The position numbers were made by a program, and so were the translations under genes. 64,000 bases of DNA. Origin: Pseudoduganella danionis (GTDB lineage: Bacteria > Pseudomonadota > Gammaproteobacteria > Burkholderiales > Burkholderiaceae_D). Every line of letters starts with the position of its first letter. The stretch's first letter is position 1. The stretch is from the NCBI RefSeq assembly GCF_009720775.1, contig NZ_WNKW01000005.1:1-64000 (forward strand). Direction: 5' to 3'. The notes beneath the pieces were generated by a model. That model was not told where the DNA came from. It saw nothing but the letters and a program-made list of their open reading frames with translations, and did no database searches. Below are positions 46,424-54,769 of this stretch, in pieces.

Positions 46424-47334
46424 AACCGCTGATACTGGCCATGCCGGGCGCCGAAGTACTAGCCGAATCTTTGGCCGTATCTCTGGCACTTAGCATCGAA
46501 TGCGAACGTGGACATCTGACGCTGCACCGTTTTCCCGATGGCGAGAATTGCCCGCAGATTTTGCCCGAACCGCAGGGGCGTGACGTGGTGCTGGTGGCTG
46601 CGCTCGACCATCCGGATGACAAGCTGCTGCCGCTGTACCTGTCGGCCTGCGTGGCACGCGAACTCGGTGCGCGCCGTATCGTGCTGGTGCTGCCATATCT
46701 GCCATATATGCGCCAGGATGCCGTGTTCCAGCCGGGGCAGGGCATTACGGCGCGTCACTTTGCGCGGCTGCTGTCGTCGTGCTGCGATGCGCTGGTGACG
46801 GTGGATCCCCATCTGCACCGCATCCTCAGCCTGGACGAAGTGTATAGCGTAGCCAGCGAGGTGGTGGCGGCTGCACCGGCCATCGCCGAGTGGATACGCC
46901 AGAACGTGGCGGCGCCGGTGGTGGTGGGGCCGGACAGCGAAAGCGAGCAATGGGCCGCCCACGTGGCCGAACTGGCCGGCTGCCCGTACACAGTGCTGAG
47001 CAAGGTGCGCAGCGGCGATCACGAAGTAGCCGTGTCGCTGCCGCCGGCCCAGTTGCTGGCAGGGCGCACACCCGTGCTGGTGGACGATATCGCTTCGACC
47101 GCACGTACCATGGTGGCTGCAACGGGCCAGCTAAAGCAGGCTGGCGCAGCTGCGCCCATCTGCATTGCCGTGCATGCGCTGTTTGCCGGCGATGCCTATA
47201 GCGTGCTGCAACAGGCTGGCGTGGCCGCTGTGGTCAGTTGCAATACCGTGCCGCATGCCAGCAACGGCATAGACCTGATGCCGGCACTGGCCGCAGCGGC
47301 CCGGCGCATGTTGGCCGAAAGCGCCCAGCACTAG
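46420..47334 (+). CDS. Ribose-phosphate pyrophosphokinase homologue (archaeal-like PRPP synthetase)
   Basis: The 304-residue protein has the PRPP-synthetase motifs PYLPYMRQD, a metal-binding VDPHLHR (where classical bacterial enzymes have DLHxxQ), a catalytic-loop-like SKVRSGDHEV and the PRPP loop VLVDDIASTARTM. The DPHLHR and KxR variants are those of archaeal-type enzymes. It would make PRPP from ribose 5-phosphate and ATP, or handle a related sugar phosphate. It probably is not the housekeeping copy, given its operon with the metallo-hydrolase and phosphorylase and the FNR box upstream. It ends 3 bp before the convergent kinase gene. Confidence 0.88.
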   Translation: MKPLILAMPGAEVLAESLAVSLALSIECERGHLTLHRFPDGENCPQILPEPQGRDVVLVAALDHPDDKLLPLYLSACVARELGARRIVLVLPYLPYMRQDAVFQPGQGITARHFARLLSSCCDALVTVDPHLHRILSLDEVYSVASEVVAAAPAIAEWIRQNVAAPVVVGPDSESEQWAAHVAELAGCPYTVLSKVRSGDHEVAVSLPPAQLLAGRTPVLVDDIASTARTMVAATGQLKQAGAAAPICIAVHALFAGDAYSVLQQAGVAAVVSCNTVPHASNGIDLMPALAAAARRMLAESAQH

Positions 47335-47337
47335 CCC

Positions 47338-49872
47338 TTATTGCAGGGGCAGGTGGACGGCGAATTCGGTGCCCACACCGGCTTCGCTATCGACCGTGAT
47401 GCGGCCATGGTGCTTGTCGACGATCTTGCGCACGATGTCCAGTCCCAGCCCACTGCCTTCGCCGGCCGGCTTGGTGGTGAAGAAGGCATCGAAGATGCGG
47501 TCGCGGATTTCCGGCGGTATGCCGCAGCCGGTGTCGCGTATCGCCACCACGGCTTCGTTGCCCACCTGTTCTATGTTGATGGTCAGCGTGCCCTGATTCT
47601 GCATGGCCTGTATGGCGTTGTAGATCAGATTGGTCCAGACCTGATTGAGTTCGTCCGGCAGGCAGCGTAGCGGCGCTATCGGATGGTAGTTGCGCACCAC
47701 TTCTATGCCTTGCTTGGTCTGGTTCTGGTAGATGGTCAGCACGGTGTCCAGACTGTGGCACAGGTCGACTTCGCGCAGTTCGCCCGAGCTGTCGACGCGC
47801 GAATAGGATTTCAGCGCAAACACGATTTTCGCCACCCGTTCCACTGCCGTGTTGATGTTGCTGGCACTGCTGACGATGGAGGCCATGCTGGCCGCCGTAT
47901 CGAGAATGAAATCGGCATGCGGGTGCCGTAGCAGGCCCACATAGTTGGCTGCATACGCGTGCGCGCGCAGCTCCACCAACAGGGCCGCCTTGCGCCGGGC
48001 CTCGGTCACGCCAGCCTGCTCCAGCATATCCATCACCTGATTGGTCAGGGCGCGTTCTTCGCGCGTATTCAGGATCCCGCTGCTGTTGCGGGTGTGCTGC
48101 AGCATGGCGATGAATAGCTGCTGCTCCGGCTCGGCCAGCAGTTGGAACAGGCGCGGCAGGTTGCTCAGGGTTTGTTCGAGCGCTTCCGCAATATTGTGGC
48201 CGCTGGCCTTGATGGCGCCGATCGGGGTATTGATCTCGTGTGCGACGTTGGCCACCAGCTGGCCCAGCGAAGCCATTTTCTCCTGCTGGATAATCATGGC
48301 CTGGGCTCTACGCAGTGCGGCCAGCGTGTCCGAATTGGCCAGCGCAATCGCACCGTAGGCGCACAGGGTACGGAAGATGGCGACATCGCGCTCGCCATAG
48401 GCGTGGGCGCGTGGCGTGTGGATGGACATCACGCCCAGTACCCGTTCGCCCGCCATCAGTGGTGCATAGATGGCGCTGGTGCCGGCCTGCGCATCGAGCA
48501 CTTCCTGCTGTTCGGCGATGCACAGGGCCGCTGCCGGTTCGATGTCCAGCAGTTCGCCGTTGCTGTCGACCCGCTGGTCATTGTCGATGCCGAGCACGAG
48601 GCTCAGTTTGCTGCCACCCTGACGCAGGCGGTAGATGCGATAGCTATGGGTGTCGAGCAGGGCGCGCACATGGCGGTCCAGCGAGGACAGCACGGCCGCC
48701 TGTTCCAGATTGCCCGTGATTTCGCGGCCGATGGCCCCCAGCTGTTCGAGCGTGGCATTGGCCTGTTCCAGCGTGGCAGCGCGCTGGGCCTCGGCTTCGT
48801 GCTGGGCCTGCAGCGCAGCGGCGTTGTCGAGCGCGATGGTCAGATAGGAGCACAGGGTACGGAAGATCGATTGTTCGCGTTCGCCATAGGCATTCGATTC
48901 CATGGTTTGCACCGACATCACGCCCAGCAGGCGCTCGCCCACGATCAGTGGCGAATACAGATTGCTCAGGTTGGGGCAGTTACCGGCCAGATAGCGCGGC
49001 TCGCCGGGCCGCATATGCCGCACCACTTCGAGCCGGGTGCGGGCGCAGCGCGAGGACATGGCCAGCGGATCGTCGAGTGCCAGCGAGAACGGCGCCAAGG
49101 CTGCGCCATTCTCCATGCCGAACACCATGTCGAGCTTCTGCGTGGTGCTATTCATCAGCAGCACGAAAAAGGTATTGGTCTTGAGTAGCTGGTGCACATT
49201 CAGGGCCAGCGAATGGAACACGGCCTGCATGTCGAGGCAGGCGGTGAATTCGCGCCCGATCCGGCCTATCACTTCCAGATCGCTGGCGCGCGCCGCCGTC
49301 AGCTGCAGCAGCTTCTGGGTTTCTTCGAACAGGCGGGCGTTTTCCAGCGCCGTGCTGAGAATGTTGGTGATGGTCTTGAGCAGGGTGACATCGGCTTCGC
49401 TGAAAGCGAATTCCAGATCGAGGTGCTGCAGCGTCACCACGCCGGTCACTTCGTCGCCACTGATCATGGGGATGAAGGCAGCGCTCTTGGCCGTCTCGCC
49501 GCGCAGCACGGGATTGCCGTAGGCGACGCTTTGCTGCGCCAGATTCTCGTTGAAGAGCAGGGCCTGACGGCTCTCCAGCACGTGCTTGCGAAAGCCGAAG
49601 ATGCCTATGGTATGGGGCGCTTCGCGCAGTTCGCGTTCGATGTAATAAGGTACATGGAACTGCTGGGTGTCGCGCTCGAGCAGCGCGATATTGACGACCT
49701 GTGCCTGAAAAATCTGCTGGATCTTGTCGCCCACGATGGTACAGATATCGGCCAGCTGCAGGCGTGCCGTGAGCGCCGTCTGCACACTGTTGATGATGGC
49801 CAGATCAGCTTCACGTTGCGCCATCAGCTGGGCGCTGACGGAATCGCGGCCCTGTCCGTGGGCGGTACTCAT
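47338..49872 (-). CDS. Triple-GAF sensor histidine kinase
   Basis: The 844-residue soluble kinase has three GAF domains (about 25-185, 200-355, 370-515), the last two sharing the phrase GERxLGVMSxxT and a tyrosine/glycine-rich AYGERE element. A HisKA region follows (NVAHEINTPIGAIKASGHNI, His545) and a HATPase domain (NLIYNAIQAMQ, DTGCGIP, GSGLGLDI). A long insert separates the His box from the ATPase. No TM helix is seen, so it senses a cytoplasmic signal. Its start overlaps the stop of the response-regulator gene (49869-49872). Confidence 0.92.
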   Translation of the reverse strand: MSTAHGQGRDSVSAQLMAQREADLAIINSVQTALTARLQLADICTIVGDKIQQIFQAQVVNIALLERDTQQFHVPYYIERELREAPHTIGIFGFRKHVLESRQALLFNENLAQQSVAYGNPVLRGETAKSAAFIPMISGDEVTGVVTLQHLDLEFAFSEADVTLLKTITNILSTALENARLFEETQKLLQLTAARASDLEVIGRIGREFTACLDMQAVFHSLALNVHQLLKTNTFFVLLMNSTTQKLDMVFGMENGAALAPFSLALDDPLAMSSRCARTRLEVVRHMRPGEPRYLAGNCPNLSNLYSPLIVGERLLGVMSVQTMESNAYGEREQSIFRTLCSYLTIALDNAAALQAQHEAEAQRAATLEQANATLEQLGAIGREITGNLEQAAVLSSLDRHVRALLDTHSYRIYRLRQGGSKLSLVLGIDNDQRVDSNGELLDIEPAAALCIAEQQEVLDAQAGTSAIYAPLMAGERVLGVMSIHTPRAHAYGERDVAIFRTLCAYGAIALANSDTLAALRRAQAMIIQQEKMASLGQLVANVAHEINTPIGAIKASGHNIAEALEQTLSNLPRLFQLLAEPEQQLFIAMLQHTRNSSGILNTREERALTNQVMDMLEQAGVTEARRKAALLVELRAHAYAANYVGLLRHPHADFILDTAASMASIVSSASNINTAVERVAKIVFALKSYSRVDSSGELREVDLCHSLDTVLTIYQNQTKQGIEVVRNYHPIAPLRCLPDELNQVWTNLIYNAIQAMQNQGTLTINIEQVGNEAVVAIRDTGCGIPPEIRDRIFDAFFTTKPAGEGSGLGLDIVRKIVDKHHGRITVDSEAGVGTEFAVHLPLQ

Positions 49873-50363
49873 GCCGTCGCTGTGCCGCGTAATTGCGCCA
49901 GCTCGCCATCCTTCTGTTCCAGTTGCAGCTTGAGGGCGTCGATCTCGGCATTGAGCTGGGCTTCATGGTGGAAGGCGCGCAGGGCCGAGCGTATGGTCAG
50001 GATCAGGTCGGCATTGTTGAAGGGCTTTTCAATGAAGCGGTACAGATTAGCGTCATTGATGGCTTTCTTCACGCCTTCCAGATCGCTCTGGCCCGTCAGC
50101 ATGATCTTGATGGCGGCCGGATACATTTCATGCAGCTTGATCAGTAGTTCGTCGCCGCGCATCCATGGCATGATGTAGTCGGAGATGACGACACTTAGCT
50201 GCAGTCCCCGTTTATGGTGATCCTCGATGATTTCCAGCGCTTCCGAGGCCGATTCGGCGATTTCCACCAAATGGTCGTTGCCGAAAATTTTGCCGATCAG
50301 GGTACGTAAGGCGTTCAGGACGGTCGAATCGTCATCGACACAGAGAATGATGCCTTTGCTCAT
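49869..50363 (-). CDS. Stand-alone response regulator with coiled-coil tail
   Basis: The 164-residue protein has a receiver domain (about 5-125; CVDDDSTVL, phospho-acceptor Asp62 in ISDYIMPWMRG, Lys in IEKPFNN) followed by a short coiled coil (about 135-158, LNAEIDALKLQLEQKDGELAQL). It has no DNA-binding or enzymatic domain, so it acts through protein contacts. It is the first gene of a two-gene operon with the GAF kinase, coupled by ATGA. Confidence 0.92.
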   Translation of the reverse strand: MSKGIILCVDDDSTVLNALRTLIGKIFGNDHLVEIAESASEALEIIEDHHKRGLQLSVVISDYIMPWMRGDELLIKLHEMYPAAIKIMLTGQSDLEGVKKAINDANLYRFIEKPFNNADLILTIRSALRAFHHEAQLNAEIDALKLQLEQKDGELAQLRGTATA

Positions 50364-50491
50364 GTTGGTGTTTCTCCGGATTCAGTGTGGTACAAAGAAT
50401 TGTTTGAAACGCAAATAGTGTTTGCATTCGGAAATATCAGAATAGACGATTTCCCCATTAAAGTCACCAGAAAAATCAATTTCGATACTTT

Positions 50492-50520
50492 TTGTCGATT
50501 GTTGCTGACGGTGCTATGAT
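50492..50520 (+). promoter_or_regulatory. Sigma-70 promoter of the Cache-domain gene
   Basis: TTGTCG (50492-50497), a 17-bp spacer and TATGAT (50515-50520, five of six) stand 43 bp before the ATG. An imperfect dyad GCAAA-TAGTG-TTTGC (50411-50425) lies further upstream, closer to the divergent response-regulator gene. Confidence 0.65.
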
Positions 50521-50562
50521 GATTTCACCCCATCCGCAACAACAACTCGAGAGGAGAACACC

Positions 50563-51036
50563 ATGAAAATGTTTGCCAAGATGCTCACCAGCCTGCTGCT
50601 GATCGTGGGGCTGGGCTGGACTGTTCCTGTGGCCGCCCAAGCCCAGGCGCCGCGTGGAACGGCGGATGAAGCGGTGGCCATGGTCAAGCGCGCGGCAGCC
50701 TATCTGAATAAGAACGGCAAGGACAAGGCCGTGGCTGCATTCAATGATCCCGCCGGCGAATTTGTGGTCGGCGACCTTTACGTGATTATGCTGGACGAGA
50801 AAGGCGTCGCCTTGGCGCACGGGCAGAACCCACGTATGGTGAACAAGAACATTCTGGAGCTGATGGCGGGCGATGTCTACCCGATCAAGGAATTCATCAA
50901 GATCGCCAATGGCCCGTCCGGTCATGGCTGGGTCAATTACCAGTGGCCTAACTCGATCAGCAAGAAAATGGAACCCAAGAGCACCTATGTGGAACGGGTG
51001 GGCGAGTACTATCTGGGCGTGGGCGTGTACCACTGA
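50563..51036 (+). CDS. Secreted single-Cache (sCache_2) protein
   Basis: The 157-residue protein has a signal peptide (1-28, cut near AQAQA) and one Cache domain: AVAMVKRAAAYLNKNGKDKAVAAFNDPAGEFVVGDLYVIMLDEKGVALAHG, then an ISKKMEPKSTYVERVGEYYLGVGVY end. Such free-standing periplasmic domains bind small carboxylates or similar ligands. It may pass a signal to a kinase, possibly one of the nearby systems; no direct evidence. GAGGAGA precedes the ATG and a strong terminator follows. Confidence 0.88.
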   Translation: MKMFAKMLTSLLLIVGLGWTVPVAAQAQAPRGTADEAVAMVKRAAAYLNKNGKDKAVAAFNDPAGEFVVGDLYVIMLDEKGVALAHGQNPRMVNKNILELMAGDVYPIKEFIKIANGPSGHGWVNYQWPNSISKKMEPKSTYVERVGEYYLGVGVYH

Positions 51037-51128
51037 AGCAGCATTTGTCTTGCACAGTTGTAATCACACAGCATTGCAATTTTCTAACTTGATGTAAATA
51101 CATACTCTAAATCAGATACTTAGTCAGA

Positions 51129-51155
51129 ACGCCCCGTGAACGGGGCGTTTTTTTT
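51129..51155 (+). terminator. Rho-independent terminator after the Cache gene
   Basis: The perfect 9-bp stem ACGCCCCGT/ACGGGGCGT (51129-51148) is followed by an uninterrupted run of T residues to 51155. Confidence 0.92.
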
Positions 51156-51230
51156 GTCCGCACGCGCGCTTTTATCGGCCCAAGTACACAGCCTTCAGAT
51201 AGACTCAAATCAGCCTTGCGCTGTGGCTAC

Positions 51231-54200
51231 ATGTGGCGCAGCCGTTTACCGTCTTCTGGACGCCTACCATTGAACTGTGAATGCCGAACCAAGGGCTGCA
51301 CGCCGGCCCGTCCGGGCTGGACTGTGCTGATCAAGCTGGGCTTGCTCTGGCTGTTCACCATGCTGGTCTGCAGCCTGCCGGCACAGGCCGCGGAGCGCTG
51401 GGCCGGCTTGCGCGATGCCGTGTTCCAGAACTACACGCAGGCCCAGGGCCTGCCCAACTCGATCGCCACTGCCATTGTCGAAGACGCGGATGGCTTCCTG
51501 TGGGTCGGCACCCAGAACGGCCTGAGCCGCTGGGATGGCTACCGTTTTCGCACCTACCAGCCCAATCCTGCCCAGCCCCGTTCGCTGCCGGATAACTGGG
51601 TAACGGCCTTGCACAAGGATAGCGCGGGCCAGTTGTGGATAGGCACGAGTTCCGGCGGGCTGGCCCGCTACGACGCGCGCGACGACCATTTCATCAACTA
51701 CCGGGTAGGCCAGAACGGTCTGAGCCATATGGCCGTGAATGCGCTGGCGCAGGATGATGGCGGCGGCCTGTGGATAGGCACAGGCGGCGGGCTGGACCGG
51801 CTCGATGCGGCCAGCGGCGTGATCACGCCCCAGGGCCGCAATCAACTGCCGGCCGCAGCGGTATTTTCCCTGTTGCGGCTACGCAGCGGCGCGCTGCTGG
51901 TCGGCATGGGGAGCGGGTTGTACCGGCGCGATGCGGCGCACCAGCCATTCCATCGTGTAGCTCTGCAGGGCGGGCAGGACGGGCAGATAGCCGTACACAG
52001 CCTGTTCGAAGATGCATTAGGTCAAATCTGGATAGGTACGCGCCACAACGGGGTTTTCCGCATGGGCAAGAACGATGCGATAGCGCAACAGTTCTCCGGT
52101 CATGGCGATGCGCACAATCTGTTGCAGCATAGCTGGGTGTATGCCCTGGGCGCGGCCGGGCCCGAGGAAGTCTGGATAGGCACTTACGGCCAGGGCGTGC
52201 TGGCAGTGGACTTGCGCGACGATAGCTACCGGCGCATACGCCACGATCCGGCGCTGGCCAGCAGCCTGGCCGGCGACATTATCTTCGCCATCTTTGCCGA
52301 CCGCAGCGGCGCCATCTGGCTAGGCAGCCAGCGTGGCGTGAGCCGGCACGACGGCCAGCAGAAACTGGTCAGCACCGTGTTCGGCGATTCGCGCCGCAGC
52401 GGCAGCATACGCGGTGCCGACCTGTTTGCCGTCTACACCCATAGCGACGGACGTATCTGGCTGGGCCTGCAGGGCCAGGGCGTAGACATCGTCGATCCCG
52501 AGCGCAACGTGATCCAGCACATCGTGGCGGACGCCGAGCGGGCCGACAGTGCTTTGCCGGTCGACCATGTGTTCGATTTCGCCGAAGCAGCCAATGGCGA
52601 CGTATTCGTGGCCACCGGGCGCGGGCTGTTCCGCGTCAATGCCGCCGGTAGCGAGGTACAGCGCATCAGCATCGCCGGCCGGCCGCCCGCCGCCAGTACT
52701 TACCGGCTGCTCAGGCTAGGCGACGAACTGTGGGTGGGCGGGCGCGATGACGGCATCTGGGTGCTGCCGCTAGGCGGCGGTGCCGTGCGCCACATCGATG
52801 CAGGCCAGCTCAGCGATAGCCGCATCACGGCCCTGTATGCGGATGCCGGCAATGCGCTGTGGATAGGCAGCCGGAATGGATTGAACCGGCTCGATCTGCG
52901 CAATGGCGTGATCACGCGCAGCCTGCCGGACAAGAATCAGGCGCAGGCACTGGCGGCCGGGCTGGTGTCTTCCATCATGCGGGACCGCAAGGGCAGGCTG
53001 TGGGTGGCCACGCTGGGCGGTGGCATCCATGTGCTGCGCAAGGAACAGTCTGGCCAGTTGCAGTTCGAGCGGGTGGGGCGCGAGCAGGGTTTGCCGAGCA
53101 TGAATGTGGATGCCCTGCTGCTCGATGGCAGCGGCAAGATCTGGGCCACCACGGCCGACGGCATCGTCACGCTAGACCCGGATAGCCTGGCCATGCGCAT
53201 CTACCATCAGGCGGACGGACTGGCCATCAATGGCTACTGGGTCGGCTCGGCTAGCCGCACGGCCCAGGGCGAACTGCTGTTTGGCGGTGAAGGTGGGCTG
53301 TCCGTGCTGCGTCCTACCGAGACGCAGAGTCGCGAATACCAGCCGCCGCTGGCGGTTACCGCCATCCAGTTGGGCGGCAAGCCGGTGGCGTCGGCGCGCT
53401 ACAACCATGCAGGCCAGCGCAATGCACTCGAGGTGGCAAATTCTGCCGATAGCGTGACAGTGGAATTTGCTGCGCTCGATTTCGCTGCGCCCGAACGCAT
53501 CGCCTACCGCTACCGTTTGGACGGCTTCGATACGGACTGGATCTCGACTGATGCGCTGCACCGTTTCGCCAGCTACACCAATCTGGCGCCTGGCCAGTAC
53601 AGCCTGCGGGTGCAGGCGGCTGACCGCAATGGCAACTGGTCGCGCCATACGCTCAATCTGCCCGTGATCGTGATTCCGGCGTGGTATCAGACGCTGTGGC
53701 TGCGCGTCTTGCTGGCGGCACTGGCGCTGGCCGTGCTGGTGAGCGTGGTACAGGCGCGTACCGCCTTGCTGCGCCAGCGCCAGCGTGCGCTGGAACAGCA
53801 GGTGGAAGAGCGTACGCTGGTACTGGAACAGACTGCGCAGGAACTGCGCACCGCCAATGAGCGGCTGTTCCTGCTGGCGACCATCGATTCGCTGACGGGC
53901 TGCGCCAACCGCCACCATTTCATCGAAAGAGCGCGCGACTATCTGGCCCTGATGGAGCGCACCAATCAGCCGCTGGCGCTGCTGATCATGGACCTCGACG
54001 GCTTCAAGCAGGTCAACGACCGCTATGGCCACCCGTTCGGCGACGAAGTGCTGCGGGCAGCCGTGAAGGCGGCGCAGCTGACCATCCGCAGTACCGATAT
54101 GCTGGGCCGCATGGGCGGCGAAGAATTTGCCGTGCTGATGCCGGATACGGACAAGGAAGGCGCGTGGCGCCTGGCGGAACGGGTACGTGTAGCGATTGCA

Positions 54201-54365
54201 GCGGCCGAAGTAAGCAGCGGCGAGATCCGCCTGCATCCTACCGTCAGCATAGGGCTGGCCATGCGCGCAGCCGGAGAACAGTTCGATGCGCTGTATGTGC
54301 GCACCGACGTGGCGCTGTATGCGGCCAAGGAGGCTGGCCGCAACCGCACAGTGATGGCCAGCTAG
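51231..54365 (+). CDS. Beta-propeller/Y_Y_Y sensor diguanylate cyclase (second copy)
   Basis: The protein of about 1044 residues has the same layout as the one at 38971-42231. An N-terminal hydrophobic helix ends in PAQAA, many propeller blades follow (FLWVGTQNGLSRWDGYRF, LWIGTSSGGLARYDA), then Y_Y_Y (AYRYRLDGFDTDWIST), one TM helix (LRVLLAALALAVLVSVVQ), a coiled coil and GGDEF with an intact GGEEF (GRMGGEEFAVLMP). The start is uncertain: the ATG at 51231 gives a long n-region and has no ribosome site, a TTG at 51216 extends it, and alternative start codons nearer the hydrophobic helix are possible. Confidence 0.9.
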   Translation: MWRSRLPSSGRLPLNCECRTKGCTPARPGWTVLIKLGLLWLFTMLVCSLPAQAAERWAGLRDAVFQNYTQAQGLPNSIATAIVEDADGFLWVGTQNGLSRWDGYRFRTYQPNPAQPRSLPDNWVTALHKDSAGQLWIGTSSGGLARYDARDDHFINYRVGQNGLSHMAVNALAQDDGGGLWIGTGGGLDRLDAASGVITPQGRNQLPAAAVFSLLRLRSGALLVGMGSGLYRRDAAHQPFHRVALQGGQDGQIAVHSLFEDALGQIWIGTRHNGVFRMGKNDAIAQQFSGHGDAHNLLQHSWVYALGAAGPEEVWIGTYGQGVLAVDLRDDSYRRIRHDPALASSLAGDIIFAIFADRSGAIWLGSQRGVSRHDGQQKLVSTVFGDSRRSGSIRGADLFAVYTHSDGRIWLGLQGQGVDIVDPERNVIQHIVADAERADSALPVDHVFDFAEAANGDVFVATGRGLFRVNAAGSEVQRISIAGRPPAASTYRLLRLGDELWVGGRDDGIWVLPLGGGAVRHIDAGQLSDSRITALYADAGNALWIGSRNGLNRLDLRNGVITRSLPDKNQAQALAAGLVSSIMRDRKGRLWVATLGGGIHVLRKEQSGQLQFERVGREQGLPSMNVDALLLDGSGKIWATTADGIVTLDPDSLAMRIYHQADGLAINGYWVGSASRTAQGELLFGGEGGLSVLRPTETQSREYQPPLAVTAIQLGGKPVASARYNHAGQRNALEVANSADSVTVEFAALDFAAPERIAYRYRLDGFDTDWISTDALHRFASYTNLAPGQYSLRVQAADRNGNWSRHTLNLPVIVIPAWYQTLWLRVLLAALALAVLVSVVQARTALLRQRQRALEQQVEERTLVLEQTAQELRTANERLFLLATIDSLTGCANRHHFIERARDYLALMERTNQPLALLIMDLDGFKQVNDRYGHPFGDEVLRAAVKAAQLTIRSTDMLGRMGGEEFAVLMPDTDKEGAWRLAERVRVAIAAAEVSSGEIRLHPTVSIGLAMRAAGEQFDALYVRTDVALYAAKEAGRNRTVMAS

Positions 54366-54403
54366 CCGCTGGCTGTGAGCGGCTGGCGGCTTGCAGTTGG
54401 TAG

Positions 54404-54655
54404 CTAGCGGCTGGTGGCCGGACGGCGCCCGCGTGCGCGGCCTGCAGTGGTCAGGGCCGGTGCTTCATCATTGGCGCTGGCGCCGGGGGCTGCACCGAAC
54501 AGCGCGGCGACCATGGGGTCGCGCCTTACCAGCACTTTCTTGGGACGAGTAGGGAACAGGGTGTCATCGATCAGGCGGTGTACGCGGTTACCCTCGCGAT
54601 TGGTCGTAATGCTCAGCATAGGGCCGTCGTAGCAGTGCTCTGCAAGGCAAGTCAT
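54404..54655 (-). CDS. Small hypothetical protein
   Basis: The 83-residue frame has a GAGAG element about eight bases before its ATG. The sequence has a basic, proline-containing middle (DTLFPTRPKKVLVRRDPMVAALFG) and an Ala/Arg-rich tail ending GRARGRRPATSR. No known domain, signal peptide or TM helix. It lies between two unrelated genes with room for its own promoter. An internal ATG (MLSITTN) is an alternative start. A chance frame is possible. Confidence 0.4.
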   Translation of the reverse strand: MTCLAEHCYDGPMLSITTNREGNRVHRLIDDTLFPTRPKKVLVRRDPMVAALFGAAPGASANDEAPALTTAGRARGRRPATSR

Positions 54656-54769
54656 GATGTACTCTCTCGGGTGGACCGCCGAAAAGCGGACGCTGGTGGA
54701 TATTCTGGCTGCAAGCGCCGCTACGCGCTATTGGCCATAAGGACTATACGGACTCCGTAGCATGGCCGA

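Noticed and set aside
54366..54420. Repeated CTGGC/GCGGC pattern after the second propeller-GGDEF gene as a repeat element
   Set aside because: The copies are irregular and short; no stable unit or flanking repeat was seen.
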